Positions 33,653-43,216 of a DNA stretch of 64,000 nt are shown piece by piece. The DNA is taken from NCBI GenBank assembly GCA_026390555.1, contig JAPLFS010000064.1:19046-83045 (forward strand). The letters are read 5' to 3'. Under the pieces are notes generated by a model. The model had not been told where the DNA came from and ran no database searches. It saw only the letters and a list, made by a program, of their open reading frames with translations. Made by a program: the position numbers and the translations under genes. Numbering within the stretch: position 1 is the first letter of the stretch; every line of letters begins with the position of its first letter. Origin of the DNA: Pseudomonadota bacterium. GTDB taxonomy: Bacteria; Bdellovibrionota_C; UBA2361; OMII01.

Positions 33653-34756
33653 CTAAAGGGGCGTCGACCATTGTGCGTCATCATCCTTTGGTAGCGTATT
33701 ACGGATTCCTTGCAGTAGAAGGAAGTCCGAGACCCGATCGTTTACGAGTAGTCCAGCAAAGACCCCCTCACGTGTTACGACTATAACCGAGCTGCCGGTC
33801 TCCTCAAGTATCGCAATCGCATCTGAGAGTGGAGCAACGGCCTCTACGCTTGGAATTGAGCGGGTGACGATAGCTGAAACGTATTCATCGGGCTTGGTGG
33901 CGGCGTGGTCCAGAATATCATCTCGAAATAGGATTCCGACCAGTTCATCTCCGTTCATAATCGGATAGAGCGGCTCAAGTGAGGTCAGCGCTATACGGAG
34001 CGCCTTTGAGATAGTTGTGCCGTGTGGGAGTGACTCCAAACGGGCCTGTGGAACCATCACATCGGCTGCGGTAAAGGCCACCGCGATGGTGCGACCCTCG
34101 GCCCGTACGTGCTCCTGTACCGCTCCGACAAAGATGATAAAGGCAACTACAAAGAGTAGCGGTTGCGCGATCTGAAAGGCAACGATAGCAAGGATTAGGC
34201 AGATAAACTTACTGATACGGGCAGCTACCATAGTCGGCTGGCTGACATTAATAAGCGCTAAGATAGCGCGCAGCACCCGGCCACCATCCATCGGGAGAGC
34301 CGGCAGGAGATTAAAGAGAGCCAAGCCGATATTGGTTAGAAAGAGCCGTTCGCGAAAGCCGAGCGCCACATCCTTGATAGCGTCAGCTTGCGGCAGCTCA
34401 ATAAATGGATAGAGGGCGGCAGCGATAACGACGTTAACTAACGGTCCGGCTATGGCGATGGCAAGCTCTGCGCGTGCCGTTGGTTGAGCGAGGATCGCAG
34501 CGATCCCACCGAATGGATAAAGGGTAATATCCCTTGTTTTAATTCCAAAGCGTTTAGCAACTAGGCAGTGCCCAAGCTCGTGCGCTAGCACGCATCCGAA
34601 TACAGCTCCGATAAAGAGCGCCTCTCTAATGGGATCGAGCACCCCACTGGCGAATATAAGCCAGGCAAATAGAACCAGAAATGTAACGTGGACCCGAATG
34701 GCTATGCCAGCTACTGAGCCTACTTCGAGCGCCCACCCCGAGCGATTTTGATTCAC
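33653..34756 (-). CDS. Site-2 protease (M50 family) with CBS domains
   Basis: Intramembrane zinc metalloprotease, 367 residues. The active-site HELGH is at residues 59-63 and the second metal-site motif FNLLPALPMDGGR lies in the third membrane region. After about residue 215 two CBS domains follow (VMVPQARLESLPHG and VTRSIPSVEAVAPLSDA start regions). This is the SpoIVFB-like/Rip branch with C-terminal CBS rather than the PDZ-containing RseP. The substrate is unknown; candidates are membrane-bound anti-sigma factors or signal-peptide remnants. CBS domains suggest control by adenine nucleotides. Confidence 0.88.
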   Translation of the reverse strand: MNQNRSGWALEVGSVAGIAIRVHVTFLVLFAWLIFASGVLDPIREALFIGAVFGCVLAHELGHCLVAKRFGIKTRDITLYPFGGIAAILAQPTARAELAIAIAGPLVNVVIAAALYPFIELPQADAIKDVALGFRERLFLTNIGLALFNLLPALPMDGGRVLRAILALINVSQPTMVAARISKFICLILAIVAFQIAQPLLFVVAFIIFVGAVQEHVRAEGRTIAVAFTAADVMVPQARLESLPHGTTISKALRIALTSLEPLYPIMNGDELVGILFRDDILDHAATKPDEYVSAIVTRSIPSVEAVAPLSDAIAILEETGSSVIVVTREGVFAGLLVNDRVSDFLLLQGIRNTLPKDDDAQWSTPL

Positions 34757-34862
34757 TTGCCACCCCTATATGCTGGATTCTACACTAAAATCGGGCTAAA
34801 TAATACCGTATAGCAGGGCGTACAACCGATTGGAGTTGCATTGTTCTAAGGATTCGAAGCAT

Positions 34863-36143
34863 ATGAGCAAACAGAGAGTTGGTATTGTAGGACTTGGTTA
34901 CGTTGGATTGCCGGTGACGCTCGCCTTGGGGCGCGCCTTTCCCGGTACAGTCGGCTTCGATATCAATCAATTAAAGGTTAACCAACTGCTAGCAGGGAAG
35001 GACCCAACCTCAGAGGGGTTGGAGACTGAGATCCGCGCCTCAACTGTAGTTTTTACTACCGACCCAACTAAGCTCTCCGAATGTGATCTGATTATCGTTG
35101 CGGTGCCGACACCTATCGACGAGAACCGACAACCGGATCTCTCGGCGCTGATTAGCGCCAGTATTACCGTGGGCAGAAACCTTAAGCGCGGAGCGGTGGT
35201 AGTATATGAGTCAACCGTATACCCAGGTGTAACGGAGGAGATCTGTGGTCCGGTGCTCGAACGGGAATCTGGGCTAAAGCGCGGCGTAGATCTCTTTCTC
35301 GGTTACTCACCCGAGCGCATTAATCCGGGAGATAAGGAGCACACCCTTGAGCGTATCGTTAAGGTAATAGCCGGAGAGGATGAGAAAACTACGGAATACA
35401 TCGCGCAGGTTTATGGAGCCGTAGTTAAAGCGGGATTGCACCGCGCTACTTCAATTCGTGTAGCAGAGGCGGCCAAGGTTATCGAAAACACTCAGCGCGA
35501 TCTTAATATCGCCCTTATGAACGAACTGGCGTTGATCTTTGATCGCATGGGGATCTGCACACAGGAGGTGCTCGAAGCGGCCGGCACAAAGTGGAACTTT
35601 CTTAAATTCTCGCCAGGTCTTGTGGGGGGACACTGTATCGGGGTCGATCCGTATTATCTGACGGCTAAGGCGCAGCAGTTGGGATATAATCCGCAGGTTA
35701 TCCTTGCAGGACGACGCATCAACGACGAGATGGGACGCTTCATCGCACAGAGAACAGTAAAGCTTATGACCAACGCCGGAATTGCTTTAAAGGGAGCCAG
35801 GGTCGGCATCGTCGGAGTGACCTTTAAGGAGAACGTAACCGATACCCGTAATAGTCGTGTGCCAGACATCGCATATGAGCTAGCAGAGTTCGGGATTGAG
35901 CCGATCCTTTATGATCCGTTGGCAGATGGGGAGGTTTTTCGTGAGGAGTACGACCTTGAACTCTCTCCACGCAGCGCCCTGCAGGGGGTGCAGGGCCTGG
36001 TACTCGCCGTTGGGCACAATGAGATTACTAAGTCACTTAGCTCATTAGTGGAGCTTGTTGCTCCTGGCGGAGTCTTAGTCGACATTAAATCTCTAATGCG
36101 GCATGAATCTATTCCCGCACATCTTTCCTACTGGAGCCTGTAA
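34863..36143 (+). CDS. UDP-N-acetyl-hexosamine dehydrogenase (WbpO/TviB family)
   Basis: NAD-dependent oxidation of a UDP-N-acetylhexosamine to the uronic acid for surface polysaccharide synthesis. The Rossmann loop GLGYVG is at residues 10-15, and the catalytic-region GGHCIGVDPYYLT and the C-terminal TFKENVTDTRNSR block identify the UDP-glucose/GlcNAc dehydrogenase superfamily. The pattern AFPGTVGFDINQLK is closest to TviB/WbpO (UDP-GalNAc or UDP-GlcNAc). I chose ATG 34863 with AAGGA upstream, instead of the TTG at 34830. 427 residues. The following epimerase gene is 2 bp away, as in tviB-tviC. Confidence 0.9.
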   Translation: MSKQRVGIVGLGYVGLPVTLALGRAFPGTVGFDINQLKVNQLLAGKDPTSEGLETEIRASTVVFTTDPTKLSECDLIIVAVPTPIDENRQPDLSALISASITVGRNLKRGAVVVYESTVYPGVTEEICGPVLERESGLKRGVDLFLGYSPERINPGDKEHTLERIVKVIAGEDEKTTEYIAQVYGAVVKAGLHRATSIRVAEAAKVIENTQRDLNIALMNELALIFDRMGICTQEVLEAAGTKWNFLKFSPGLVGGHCIGVDPYYLTAKAQQLGYNPQVILAGRRINDEMGRFIAQRTVKLMTNAGIALKGARVGIVGVTFKENVTDTRNSRVPDIAYELAEFGIEPILYDPLADGEVFREEYDLELSPRSALQGVQGLVLAVGHNEITKSLSSLVELVAPGGVLVDIKSLMRHESIPAHLSYWSL

Positions 36144-36145
36144 TT

Positions 36146-37174
36146 ATGAACGTAGCTTGCACGGCTAATCGAGTGTGGCTTGTAACTGGAGCTGCTGGAT
36201 TTATCGGGTCGCACCTGACTGAGCGCTTACTGAGCATGGGGCAAAGAGTAGTTGCGATCGACAACCTCTCTACCGGCAAGCGAGATAATATTGAGAAGGT
36301 GCGGGCCTTGGTTGGAGAGCAGCGATCAGAGTTGCTGACCTTTCTAGAGCAGGATATCTGTGATCGCGCAGGGCTACTGGCGCTGGTCGCACAGTATAAG
36401 CCGGAGGTTGTCTTGCACCAGGCGGCGCTCGGATCTGTACCGCGCTCTATCGCCGATCCTTTGGCCTCACATCAGGCCAACGTAGATGGATTCGTTAATA
36501 TGCTAGAAGCGGCCCGTCTTAACGGCGTTAAACGTTTTGTGTATGCATCCTCAAGCGCCGTCTACGGGGATATTAAGGATGGAGTAAAGGTGGAGGCATC
36601 CATTGGGAACTGCCTCTCGCCCTACGCCGTAACCAAGCGCGCTAATGAGCTCTACGCCCAGGTGTACGGGAGATCTTACAGTATGGAGACGGTTGGGCTG
36701 CGCTACTTTAACGTCTTCGGCCCAAGGCAGGATCCTAACGGTCAGTACGCTGCGGTTATTCCGCGTTGGCTGGCAGCTATGTCGAGGCGTGAGCCGGTAA
36801 CTATCTTCGGTGATGGAACGACCTCACGTGATTTCTGTTATATAGACAATATAGTGCAGGCGAATCTCCTTGCGGCATCGGTATCGGAGCAGAGCGAGGT
36901 AATTAACGGGGTAGTTAATATCGCATGCGGAGCAACTACATCCTTAAGGCAGCTTGAGGAGTTGTTACGAGAGGAGATCGCAAAGCTTCAAGGAATTAAT
37001 CCCGCAGACATTCCAGGTGCCATAATGGAGCCCTTCCGCCAGGGTGATATTAAAAGTTCCCTGGCTAATATCTCGCTTGCTGAGCAAGCGCTTGGTTACC
37101 ATCCAACGCACTCGGTTAGGGACGGAATAAGGGAGTTGGTGAGGGTCGAGGGGGGCGCTATCTGCCTTAATTAA
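36146..37174 (+). CDS. UDP-N-acetyl-hexosamine 4-epimerase (WbpP/TviC family)
   Basis: Extended short-chain dehydrogenase that interconverts UDP-GlcNAc and UDP-GalNAc or their uronic acids. GAAGFIG at residues 15-21 is the NAD loop, SSSAVYGD supplies the catalytic Ser, and YAVTKRANE the Tyr-x-x-x-Lys pair. The RYFNVFGPRQDPNGQYA stretch is typical of this epimerase group. 342 residues. It directly follows the dehydrogenase (2-bp gap), so the pair supplies an aminouronic acid donor. The glycosylphosphotransferase near 62 kb is a plausible consumer. Confidence 0.9.
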   Translation: MNVACTANRVWLVTGAAGFIGSHLTERLLSMGQRVVAIDNLSTGKRDNIEKVRALVGEQRSELLTFLEQDICDRAGLLALVAQYKPEVVLHQAALGSVPRSIADPLASHQANVDGFVNMLEAARLNGVKRFVYASSSAVYGDIKDGVKVEASIGNCLSPYAVTKRANELYAQVYGRSYSMETVGLRYFNVFGPRQDPNGQYAAVIPRWLAAMSRREPVTIFGDGTTSRDFCYIDNIVQANLLAASVSEQSEVINGVVNIACGATTSLRQLEELLREEIAKLQGINPADIPGAIMEPFRQGDIKSSLANISLAEQALGYHPTHSVRDGIRELVRVEGGAICLN

Positions 37175-37230
37175 TGCCAGTCAATCGCAGTAATATTAGA
37201 TAGTTAGCTACTGTTCGCATACTCTCCCTT

Positions 37231-37259
37231 TTGCATAACTCCCAGTTCTTTGATACGAT
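37231..37259 (+). promoter_or_regulatory. Putative promoter upstream of the phosphopantetheinyl transferase
   Basis: TTGCAT (37231-37236) and TACGAT (37254-37259) with a 17-bp spacer, about 90 bp upstream of the GTG start. Weak consensus match judged by eye. Confidence 0.3.
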
Positions 37260-37348
37260 CAGTTAGACGTTTTGGACTCAAAGCGTTGACTTATTTTCTT
37301 TTGGTTACGACCACGTTCCTTAAGGGCTTTTTTCCTAGAGGGTAATTT

Positions 37349-38083
37349 GTGAACGGTACTACTGGTACTTTAAAGAAACCGCTTGAATCATCTGACGATA
37401 AGATTGCGGCAATCTCTCCATTTAATAATCCTACAGTTGCTTTTGCGCTCGTATCGGAGGGTGATATCGAGGGCTTTACCCTGCATCCCCTTGAGGAGCA
37501 GGCCCTTGGGGAGGCCGTTTCTCAGAAACGGAGAAAAGATTTTAGAATCGGCCGAGCTGCTGCGCGCAGCGCTCTTGATATGGTGGGCTTTCCGGTCGTA
37601 TCGCCCGTCCTGCGCGGCGAGCACCGTGAGCCGCTCTGGCCGGTCGGTGTAGTTGGATCGATCTCTCATAGTGGTGGTTACGGCGTTGCAGTAGCCGCAT
37701 GGCAGCAGGACGTTCCAGCGCTAGGGGTCGATATTCAGAGCGTTGAGGAGCGTTATACGGATGAGCTTATTGCGCGCTTCGCCGATCCAGATGAGTTTGA
37801 TTGGGTGCGCTCAGATCCCGCGCTTAAGACCGAACGAGCGGTACGGCTTTTTTCAGCTAAGGAGAGCATCTTTAAGGCGCTCTATCCGTTGCGGCGAGTT
37901 TGGTTCGCATTTGATGTTGCACACCTTATTCCTAAAGATGATGGGATTGGATTTTCAGCAGAGGTTCGTTTGCCAGCTCTCTCAAGCGGGGTAATCCACA
38001 TGGATGTTGGTATCTCGTTGTACGATGGGCACGTAATATCTGGGGCCTGGTTGTCAAAGCCTATTCCGCTTTCACCCAAATAA
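37349..38083 (+). CDS. 4'-phosphopantetheinyl transferase (EntD/Sfp type)
   Basis: Transfers the phosphopantetheine arm of CoA to carrier proteins, activating NRPS/PKS or fatty-acid acyl carrier proteins. The magnesium/CoA motifs are visible: GSISHSGGYG, LGVDIQSVEERY and FSAKESIFKALYPL. The 244-residue length and spacing match the EntD branch used for secondary-metabolite carriers rather than the small AcpS. GTG start with a GAGGG ribosome-binding site. It converges with an AMP-forming ligase gene 17 bp away. No NRPS/PKS gene is visible in this window. Confidence 0.88.
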   Translation: MNGTTGTLKKPLESSDDKIAAISPFNNPTVAFALVSEGDIEGFTLHPLEEQALGEAVSQKRRKDFRIGRAAARSALDMVGFPVVSPVLRGEHREPLWPVGVVGSISHSGGYGVAVAAWQQDVPALGVDIQSVEERYTDELIARFADPDEFDWVRSDPALKTERAVRLFSAKESIFKALYPLRRVWFAFDVAHLIPKDDGIGFSAEVRLPALSSGVIHMDVGISLYDGHVISGAWLSKPIPLSPK

Positions 38084-38100
38084 ACCCTAGGGCGCTGACC

Positions 38101-39540
38101 TTAGGCAGCCCTAAGGATCTTACCGCTAGCGGTCATCTGAATAGCAGATACAAGTTGTATCTGAGTTGGAATCTTGTACGTAGAGAGCCGTTCAGATGAA
38201 TAGGTTCTTAGAGCACTAATATCTAGTTTTATACCGGATTGAGGTACGACCTCTGCAATAACCCTCTCGCCAGTTTCGGGACGCTCTACTCCGTATACGC
38301 GCGATGCCTGCACACCCGGAAATGAGTTAAGCACCCCCTCAATCTCCTCTGGAAATACCTTATGTCCCGCAACGTTGATAACTGACTTCTCTCGGCCGCA
38401 AACTGAGATCCTTCCCTGGTAATCCTGAATTGCAAGATCCCCCGTAATAAACCAGCCGTTTACTAGCACATCGCTTACTGGGCGATACGGTGCGAGATAT
38501 GCATCGAACATCCCTGGGCCACGCACAGCTAGGCTTCCAAGGTGATTGGGAGGTAGCTCACAGCCAGTATCATCTAGGATCGCAACCTCGTACTGGGGCA
38601 GAGCCGAGCCGATCTTAGTGCTATCCGAATTATGGCTAGTAGAGCCCGACTGAGCTGTGCCAATTGGGAGTCCTATCTCTATCAATCCATATAGCTGACA
38701 AACTTTGTGGTTAAAGCGCCGCTCGAACCTTTCTGCGTGTTCAGGATGGAGCCCCGAGGAGGTTGAGATGATGCGGGTCGTGCTTGGAAATGAGAGTGAG
38801 CTTTCATCGCTAGCGAGCTCCTGAATAAGTGTGGGTGAGGCATAGAGTAGATCGGCCTGGTGCTGCTCGGCGCTCTCTAAGATGGCGCTAGGTGAATCAT
38901 CATTCGGAAGAACAACCGTTATTCCGTAGCGCACATAGGTTAGGATCGAGACTATAAAGTGGTACGCCATCGGAAGCACCCACAGCACCTTATCCCCGGC
39001 GTTTAACTGCTGTCCCGCTCTGGCAGCTTCGGAGCGTTCAAAAACTGAAGCGTGCGAGAGAACTACCCCCTTTGATGTTCCGGTCGTTCCGGAGGTAAAC
39101 CGTATTACGGCGGCATTTGGCACACCACACGCTACCCGTAGTTGCTGCTCTTTTGGGCGCATGGCGATCTGAAAGCGACCCTCTGATCGCAGCTGCACAT
39201 TTTTAAGCGTATGTTGCAGGGAGCCGTCATGCAGGATGCCGGCCATTGGAACTAGTTCAAGGATTCTGCACAGCTCCTGCTCCTTAAGGTTATGCGAAAT
39301 AGGCATAACAACTGCACCACAGGCGAGTCCTGCAAAAAGCCCCACGATAAAATCTGGGCCGTTCTGAGCTATCAGGCCAAGCCCCATGCCGGGGCGTATT
39401 CCAGCCTTAAAGAGCGCGGCTTTTAGTAGCTCCGCTTGAAAGTGCAGCTCTTCAAAGGAGAGCCTGCCAGAAGGCGAAATAATGGCAGGCGAGGTAGGCC
39501 ATAGATCAGCCGCGCGTGTAAGGAATGAAAAGGCGTTCAT
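38101..39540 (-). CDS. AMP-dependent acyl/aryl ligase (ANL superfamily)
   Basis: Adenylates a carboxylate and transfers it to a thiol. The P-loop-like TSGTTGTSKGVVLSH is near residue 150, the A5 motif region CQLYGLIEIGLPIG follows, then NGWFITGDLAIQDYQG and the hinge VCGREKSVINVAGHKVFPEEIE. The 479-residue length is compact but complete. It lies 42 bp downstream of gspJ on the same strand, so it may be transcribed with the secretion operon. Whether the acceptor is CoA or a carrier protein cannot be told; the neighbouring phosphopantetheinyl transferase makes a carrier-protein role possible. Confidence 0.85.
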   Translation of the reverse strand: MNAFSFLTRAADLWPTSPAIISPSGRLSFEELHFQAELLKAALFKAGIRPGMGLGLIAQNGPDFIVGLFAGLACGAVVMPISHNLKEQELCRILELVPMAGILHDGSLQHTLKNVQLRSEGRFQIAMRPKEQQLRVACGVPNAAVIRFTSGTTGTSKGVVLSHASVFERSEAARAGQQLNAGDKVLWVLPMAYHFIVSILTYVRYGITVVLPNDDSPSAILESAEQHQADLLYASPTLIQELASDESSLSFPSTTRIISTSSGLHPEHAERFERRFNHKVCQLYGLIEIGLPIGTAQSGSTSHNSDSTKIGSALPQYEVAILDDTGCELPPNHLGSLAVRGPGMFDAYLAPYRPVSDVLVNGWFITGDLAIQDYQGRISVCGREKSVINVAGHKVFPEEIEGVLNSFPGVQASRVYGVERPETGERVIAEVVPQSGIKLDISALRTYSSERLSTYKIPTQIQLVSAIQMTASGKILRAA

Positions 39541-39582
39541 GGTGCATGTACTATAACTTTGAGCTGCTGAAAGTTAAAGGCC

Positions 39583-40362
39583 TTAAGGGGTTTGCTTCTC
39601 CGATCTGATCGAAACCGCCGAGGTATAGCTCTCTAAGTTTCCCTCCGGAGTACGAAGATTTATCTTAAACTGCACGATAGCTGGTGGACTAACCGTTTTG
39701 CCCTCGCTCCACTCGGCGCTCCACTCCTCGGTCTTTTTATCGAAATATTGGAACTCAAGTGAGACAAGGTTCTTGGTGATCGGAAAATGAATAGCGTTAG
39801 CACAGGCACGCTGCACGTTTTTCCCGTATGGGACTTCATCTCGCACCAGGAGGAGGGTTGGATTTTTCTCACCTTTTTGATCCGGATCAGGTTCAACCCT
39901 GTAGGTAATCTGAACTACTCCGGAGTGCGTGCCGCCGTCTGGAATATACTGCCCACCCTCTTTAGCGAGAAAGGTCAGGCTAGCGCCACCGCCCTGAGCA
40001 CCTCCGGCGGAGCCCTGCTCGCCCTTAAACACCTGCCGTACAGCAGCTCCTGCTCCCGACCCGCCTGGCGGTTGTGTTGAGAGCGCACCTGCCGAATCAC
40101 ACGCGGGTAAAAGACCCCCATCGATAGTTGCAAGCTGCAGCTCACGCGAGATGCGGGTCAGTACGGAGTTGGCGATAAACATGCCCTCACGTTTATCGTC
40201 TATCGCCGTTTTTGCCTGAACGATCCCAACCAGGATGCGATAGTTAAGTGACATCATAATGGCCAAGATACTAATGGCCAAGATAACCTCAAGTAACGTA
40301 AGGCCTGACTGGCTAGAGGAGCGCGGGCGCTTTCTTATAGGTTGTTCGGGTAAATAAGACAC
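39583..40362 (-). CDS. gspJ: Type II secretion pseudopilin GspJ
   Basis: Minor pseudopilin of the type II secretion pseudopilus tip. A basic leader is followed by the prepilin-peptidase site SQSG|LTLLEVILAISILAI, with Glu at +5 of the mature protein. The 259-residue length and an extended beta-rich body fit GspJ, though the Gly/Gln-rich loop at about 90-130 is unusual. It overlaps gspI by 1 bp and is the last secretion gene of the operon. Minor pseudopilins are hard to tell apart by sequence; order gspG-H-I-J guides the name. Confidence 0.8.
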   Translation of the reverse strand: MSYLPEQPIRKRPRSSSQSGLTLLEVILAISILAIMMSLNYRILVGIVQAKTAIDDKREGMFIANSVLTRISRELQLATIDGGLLPACDSAGALSTQPPGGSGAGAAVRQVFKGEQGSAGGAQGGGASLTFLAKEGGQYIPDGGTHSGVVQITYRVEPDPDQKGEKNPTLLLVRDEVPYGKNVQRACANAIHFPITKNLVSLEFQYFDKKTEEWSAEWSEGKTVSPPAIVQFKINLRTPEGNLESYTSAVSIRSEKQTP

Positions 40363-40823
40363 TAGGCGTCCTCTTTTGGGCCGCTTGCCATAAGATAATC
40401 GATCTTAAAGGAGTCCTGAGGGGAGTCACTCCAGGAGATCGTCAGGATAACCTTACGCATCGCCGGATTTTCGATATTTTCAAGGGGCAGATCCCAATCA
40501 ACGAACTGTAGTGAGATGCGTAGATTATCTAGTTCTTGCTGATCATCCGCGGCGCTTGGCGCAGGAGCCCCAAGCGTTTGCAATACAGCAGATAGCGGTT
40601 CGTTATTCTGATCGCTTATCTGGAGCTTGTCAGCATTTGCTTCAATGGAGGCCATAATACGACGCGCGGCGAGCATGGCCTGTTGTGCACTACGATCGCG
40701 CAAGGTGCGTTGAACAGCGGCGCTCTGCAGCCCAATCAGGAGCCCCGCTGCGATAGCCAGCAACGAGAGCGCGATGATTATCTCTACAAAGGTAAAGCCC
40801 CGCTGGTGGTTCCCTCGCCGCAC
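40362..40823 (-). CDS. gspI: Type II secretion pseudopilin GspI
   Basis: Minor pseudopilin, 153 residues. The processing site NHQRG|FTFVEIIIALSLLAI has the conserved Glu at +5 and a hydrophobic helix follows. A short globular part ends in KVILTISWSDSPQDSFK. Both ends overlap the neighbouring pseudopilin genes by 1 bp, so expression is tightly coupled. The name rests on position between gspH and gspJ. Confidence 0.8.
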   Translation of the reverse strand: MRRGNHQRGFTFVEIIIALSLLAIAAGLLIGLQSAAVQRTLRDRSAQQAMLAARRIMASIEANADKLQISDQNNEPLSAVLQTLGAPAPSAADDQQELDNLRISLQFVDWDLPLENIENPAMRKVILTISWSDSPQDSFKIDYLMASGPKEDA

Positions 40824-41476
40824 TAGTTTTTCTCCTTCTTTCCAAGGGTGTACTGAAACTCCTTATATTCTGGAAACACCTCAGCCAGTCCGGTCCAGGG
40901 ATTAATAAGGATCGTAAATGGCTGACCCTCACTCATGCGCAGATGAATAACGCCGAACTCCGAGGCTCCGCGCGGAGAGAAGAGCAGGAATGGATTGTCG
41001 TGTTTCTCATCCTTAATAGCTTTGCCACGTGGAGTAACTATATCTTCAAAGTACATCTGCCCAGGTAATTGAATCAGCTCAGCTAATGATGGAAAAGATG
41101 GGGGTGGGATCATGGTTGAGTCGCTATTTATACTTGGACTCAAGATTGAAGCGAGCTCAAGCGCCAGGGGAGGGAGGTTCTGGCCGCTAGCGCTCGGAGA
41201 GATCAGATCGTCCGGGCGCAGCACCCCGATTCTATACGCACGTTTCTCTAGGTCAAACTCCATACGGTAAAAGGATTGATCCATGACCGCCTGATTGTTG
41301 AGAAATACGATAGTATCGGTCAACTTGCGAAAGGCTGAACGTTCGCGCCAGAAATCAATTACGCCGAGACGCATCGACACCAGGCCCAGAGCAAGCCCCA
41401 TAATGACGATAACCATTATCAGCTCCGCTAACGTAAAGCCGCTCTGACTCTTTCTATCTCTGGTATACCTAGCCAT
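40823..41476 (-). CDS. gspH: Type II secretion pseudopilin GspH
   Basis: Minor pseudopilin, 217 residues, with the leader KSQSG|FTLAELIMVIVIMGL (Glu at +5). The body includes NNQAVMDQSFYRMEFDLEK, the typical GspH-like strand region. It lies 2 bp after gspG and overlaps gspI by 1 bp. The assignment within the pseudopilin family is by order and length. Confidence 0.8.
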   Translation of the reverse strand: MARYTRDRKSQSGFTLAELIMVIVIMGLALGLVSMRLGVIDFWRERSAFRKLTDTIVFLNNQAVMDQSFYRMEFDLEKRAYRIGVLRPDDLISPSASGQNLPPLALELASILSPSINSDSTMIPPPSFPSLAELIQLPGQMYFEDIVTPRGKAIKDEKHDNPFLLFSPRGASEFGVIHLRMSEGQPFTILINPWTGLAEVFPEYKEFQYTLGKKEKN

Positions 41477-41478
41477 TA

Positions 41479-41889
41479 CTATGGGCCGGTGACGAGGATA
41501 TCCGCATCGGCTCCCGCGCCACCATCACGTCCATCAGCTCCAAGTGATTTGAGCTCATAGGATCTGCCGTTATCAAGGACGCGGTACTGAATCGGGTTTC
41601 CCCATGCGTCGTTGTTATCCGTAGTCTCGGCCGCTTTAAGATCGGCTGGCAGGGAGTTGTTCTTCATCTGGAATATGAAGATCGGCCCCTTTAAACTGGT
41701 TAGTATGGTCTTGGAGAGCCCGGCCTTAGCCTGTTGTCCAGTAGAGAAGATGCTTTTAAAGAGAAATCCCATCACGACCGAGAGGATTACCAATACAATG
41801 ATGATCTCTATTAAGGTTAAGCCGCGCTCGAATCTAGATCGATCTTTACGCTGCTCTGCCTTGTTGGAGGGTGATAGTGATTTATTCAT
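41479..41889 (-). CDS. gspG: Type II secretion major pseudopilin GspG
   Basis: Main subunit of the pseudopilus. FERG|LTLIEIIIVLVIL is the prepilin-peptidase site with Glu at +5. The C-terminal NDAWGNPIQYRV and LGADGRDGGAGADADI match the GspG calcium-binding loop. The reading frame extends upstream to 41970 and would overlap gspF by 14 bp, but I prefer the ATG at 41889, which gives a normal short leader (137 residues). The ribosome-binding site there is weak, so the start is uncertain. Confidence 0.87.
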   Translation of the reverse strand: MNKSLSPSNKAEQRKDRSRFERGLTLIEIIIVLVILSVVMGFLFKSIFSTGQQAKAGLSKTILTSLKGPIFIFQMKNNSLPADLKAAETTDNNDAWGNPIQYRVLDNGRSYELKSLGADGRDGGAGADADILVTGP

Positions 41890-41956
41890 AATATAGATCT
41901 TTCCCATGATACGGAGGGTAGCGCAACTGATAAAACCCTGCTTTATGGGTAGCCCA

Positions 41957-43186
41957 TTAACTCGGCCCAACCATCTGCATTAACTTGGTCATCGGCAGTA
42001 GAATAGCTATTACTATAGAGAATACGACCCCACCGAGAACTATGATCATAACCGGTTCAATTAGGGAGGTTAATCCTGAGATGGCTGAGTTTACCTCACC
42101 TGAGAAGGTTTTACTGGCCTTACTAAGCATGCTCTCTAATTTGCCGCTCTGCTCTCCGATCGCCACCATTTGCGAGAGTAGGCTAGGAAAGTAGCCGCTC
42201 TTTGAGAGCTCCTTGGCTAGGCTACGCCCCTCGCGCACCCCGTCGCGAGCATCCTCCAAAGCGCGTCGCATATGGACGTTCCCGACGATGTTCTTAACGA
42301 TATCGAGCGCGGTCAGAAGCTCTACACCACCGCTGAGAAGCGTGCCGAGGGTCGAAGCTATCCTAGCCGTAGCGATCTTCTTATACATGCTTGCATAGAG
42401 GGGCAGGGTCAGGGCAAGCCGATCTACGGTTGCACGACCCGCATCAGAGCTATAGTAGCGTTTGATAGTGGTGCTGATAGTGAAGATAGCAGCCAGGATC
42501 AGCCACCAGTATCCCGTTATAAAGTGCGAGAGCCCCATAACAGCGCGCGTTGGTAAGGGCAGCTCAATTTTCTGCTTAACAAAGATCTCAACGATTCCCG
42601 GCACAACAAAGGTCACCAGTCCGATAACCACAAGTGTACAGAAGGCAAACATCAGGGTCGGATAGGTAAGGGCAGAAAATATCTTTCTCCGTAGTTCGAT
42701 CTGCGCCTCATAGTATTCAGAGAGGTTCTCGAGCACCGTATCGAGCGTTCCAGAGGCCTCGCCCGAGGTCACCATATTAATATAGAGACGGGGAAAAACC
42801 TTCTGGTAAGAGCCGAGCGCCTTGGCGAGCGAGGAGCCCTGCTCAACGCGCTCCTTAATGTCAACGATGATGCGCTTTAAGACGGAGGATTCAACCTGGT
42901 CTGAGAGCGCAAGCAGCGCCCCTACAAGGGGTAATCCGGCGTTTAACAGGGTGGCGAGCAGACGGGTGGCTAGCGTCAGCTCTTTAAGCGACACACGATC
43001 GCCCTTTAGGAATCGTTTAACGTCCTGAGTTTTGTTCTTCGCGGCCTCCAGTCCTTCCTTAATCTCGGTTGGAAAGACGTTCTGTCCACGTAACTTTTGG
43101 CGCGCAGTGCGAATGCTATCGGCCTCAAGTGTGCCCTTGACTTTTTTACCTGATGAGTTGAGCGCTACGTATTCAAATACCGGCAT
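41957..43186 (-). CDS. gspF: Type II secretion inner-membrane platform GspF
   Basis: Polytopic platform protein that couples the GspE ATPase to the pseudopilus. 409 residues with the standard N-terminus MPVFEYVALNSSGKKVKG. Two repeated GspF domains each carry the LxxGVxLxxAL-type pattern (LLNAGLPLVGALLAL and LLSGGVELLTALDIV), and three membrane helices are spread over 170-400. The MVAIGEQSGKLESML block is typical. It follows gspE by 30 bp. Confidence 0.95.
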   Translation of the reverse strand: MPVFEYVALNSSGKKVKGTLEADSIRTARQKLRGQNVFPTEIKEGLEAAKNKTQDVKRFLKGDRVSLKELTLATRLLATLLNAGLPLVGALLALSDQVESSVLKRIIVDIKERVEQGSSLAKALGSYQKVFPRLYINMVTSGEASGTLDTVLENLSEYYEAQIELRRKIFSALTYPTLMFAFCTLVVIGLVTFVVPGIVEIFVKQKIELPLPTRAVMGLSHFITGYWWLILAAIFTISTTIKRYYSSDAGRATVDRLALTLPLYASMYKKIATARIASTLGTLLSGGVELLTALDIVKNIVGNVHMRRALEDARDGVREGRSLAKELSKSGYFPSLLSQMVAIGEQSGKLESMLSKASKTFSGEVNSAISGLTSLIEPVMIIVLGGVVFSIVIAILLPMTKLMQMVGPS

Positions 43187-43216
43187 GCTGTGAGCCTATT
43201 ATCGGTGTGTCCATCG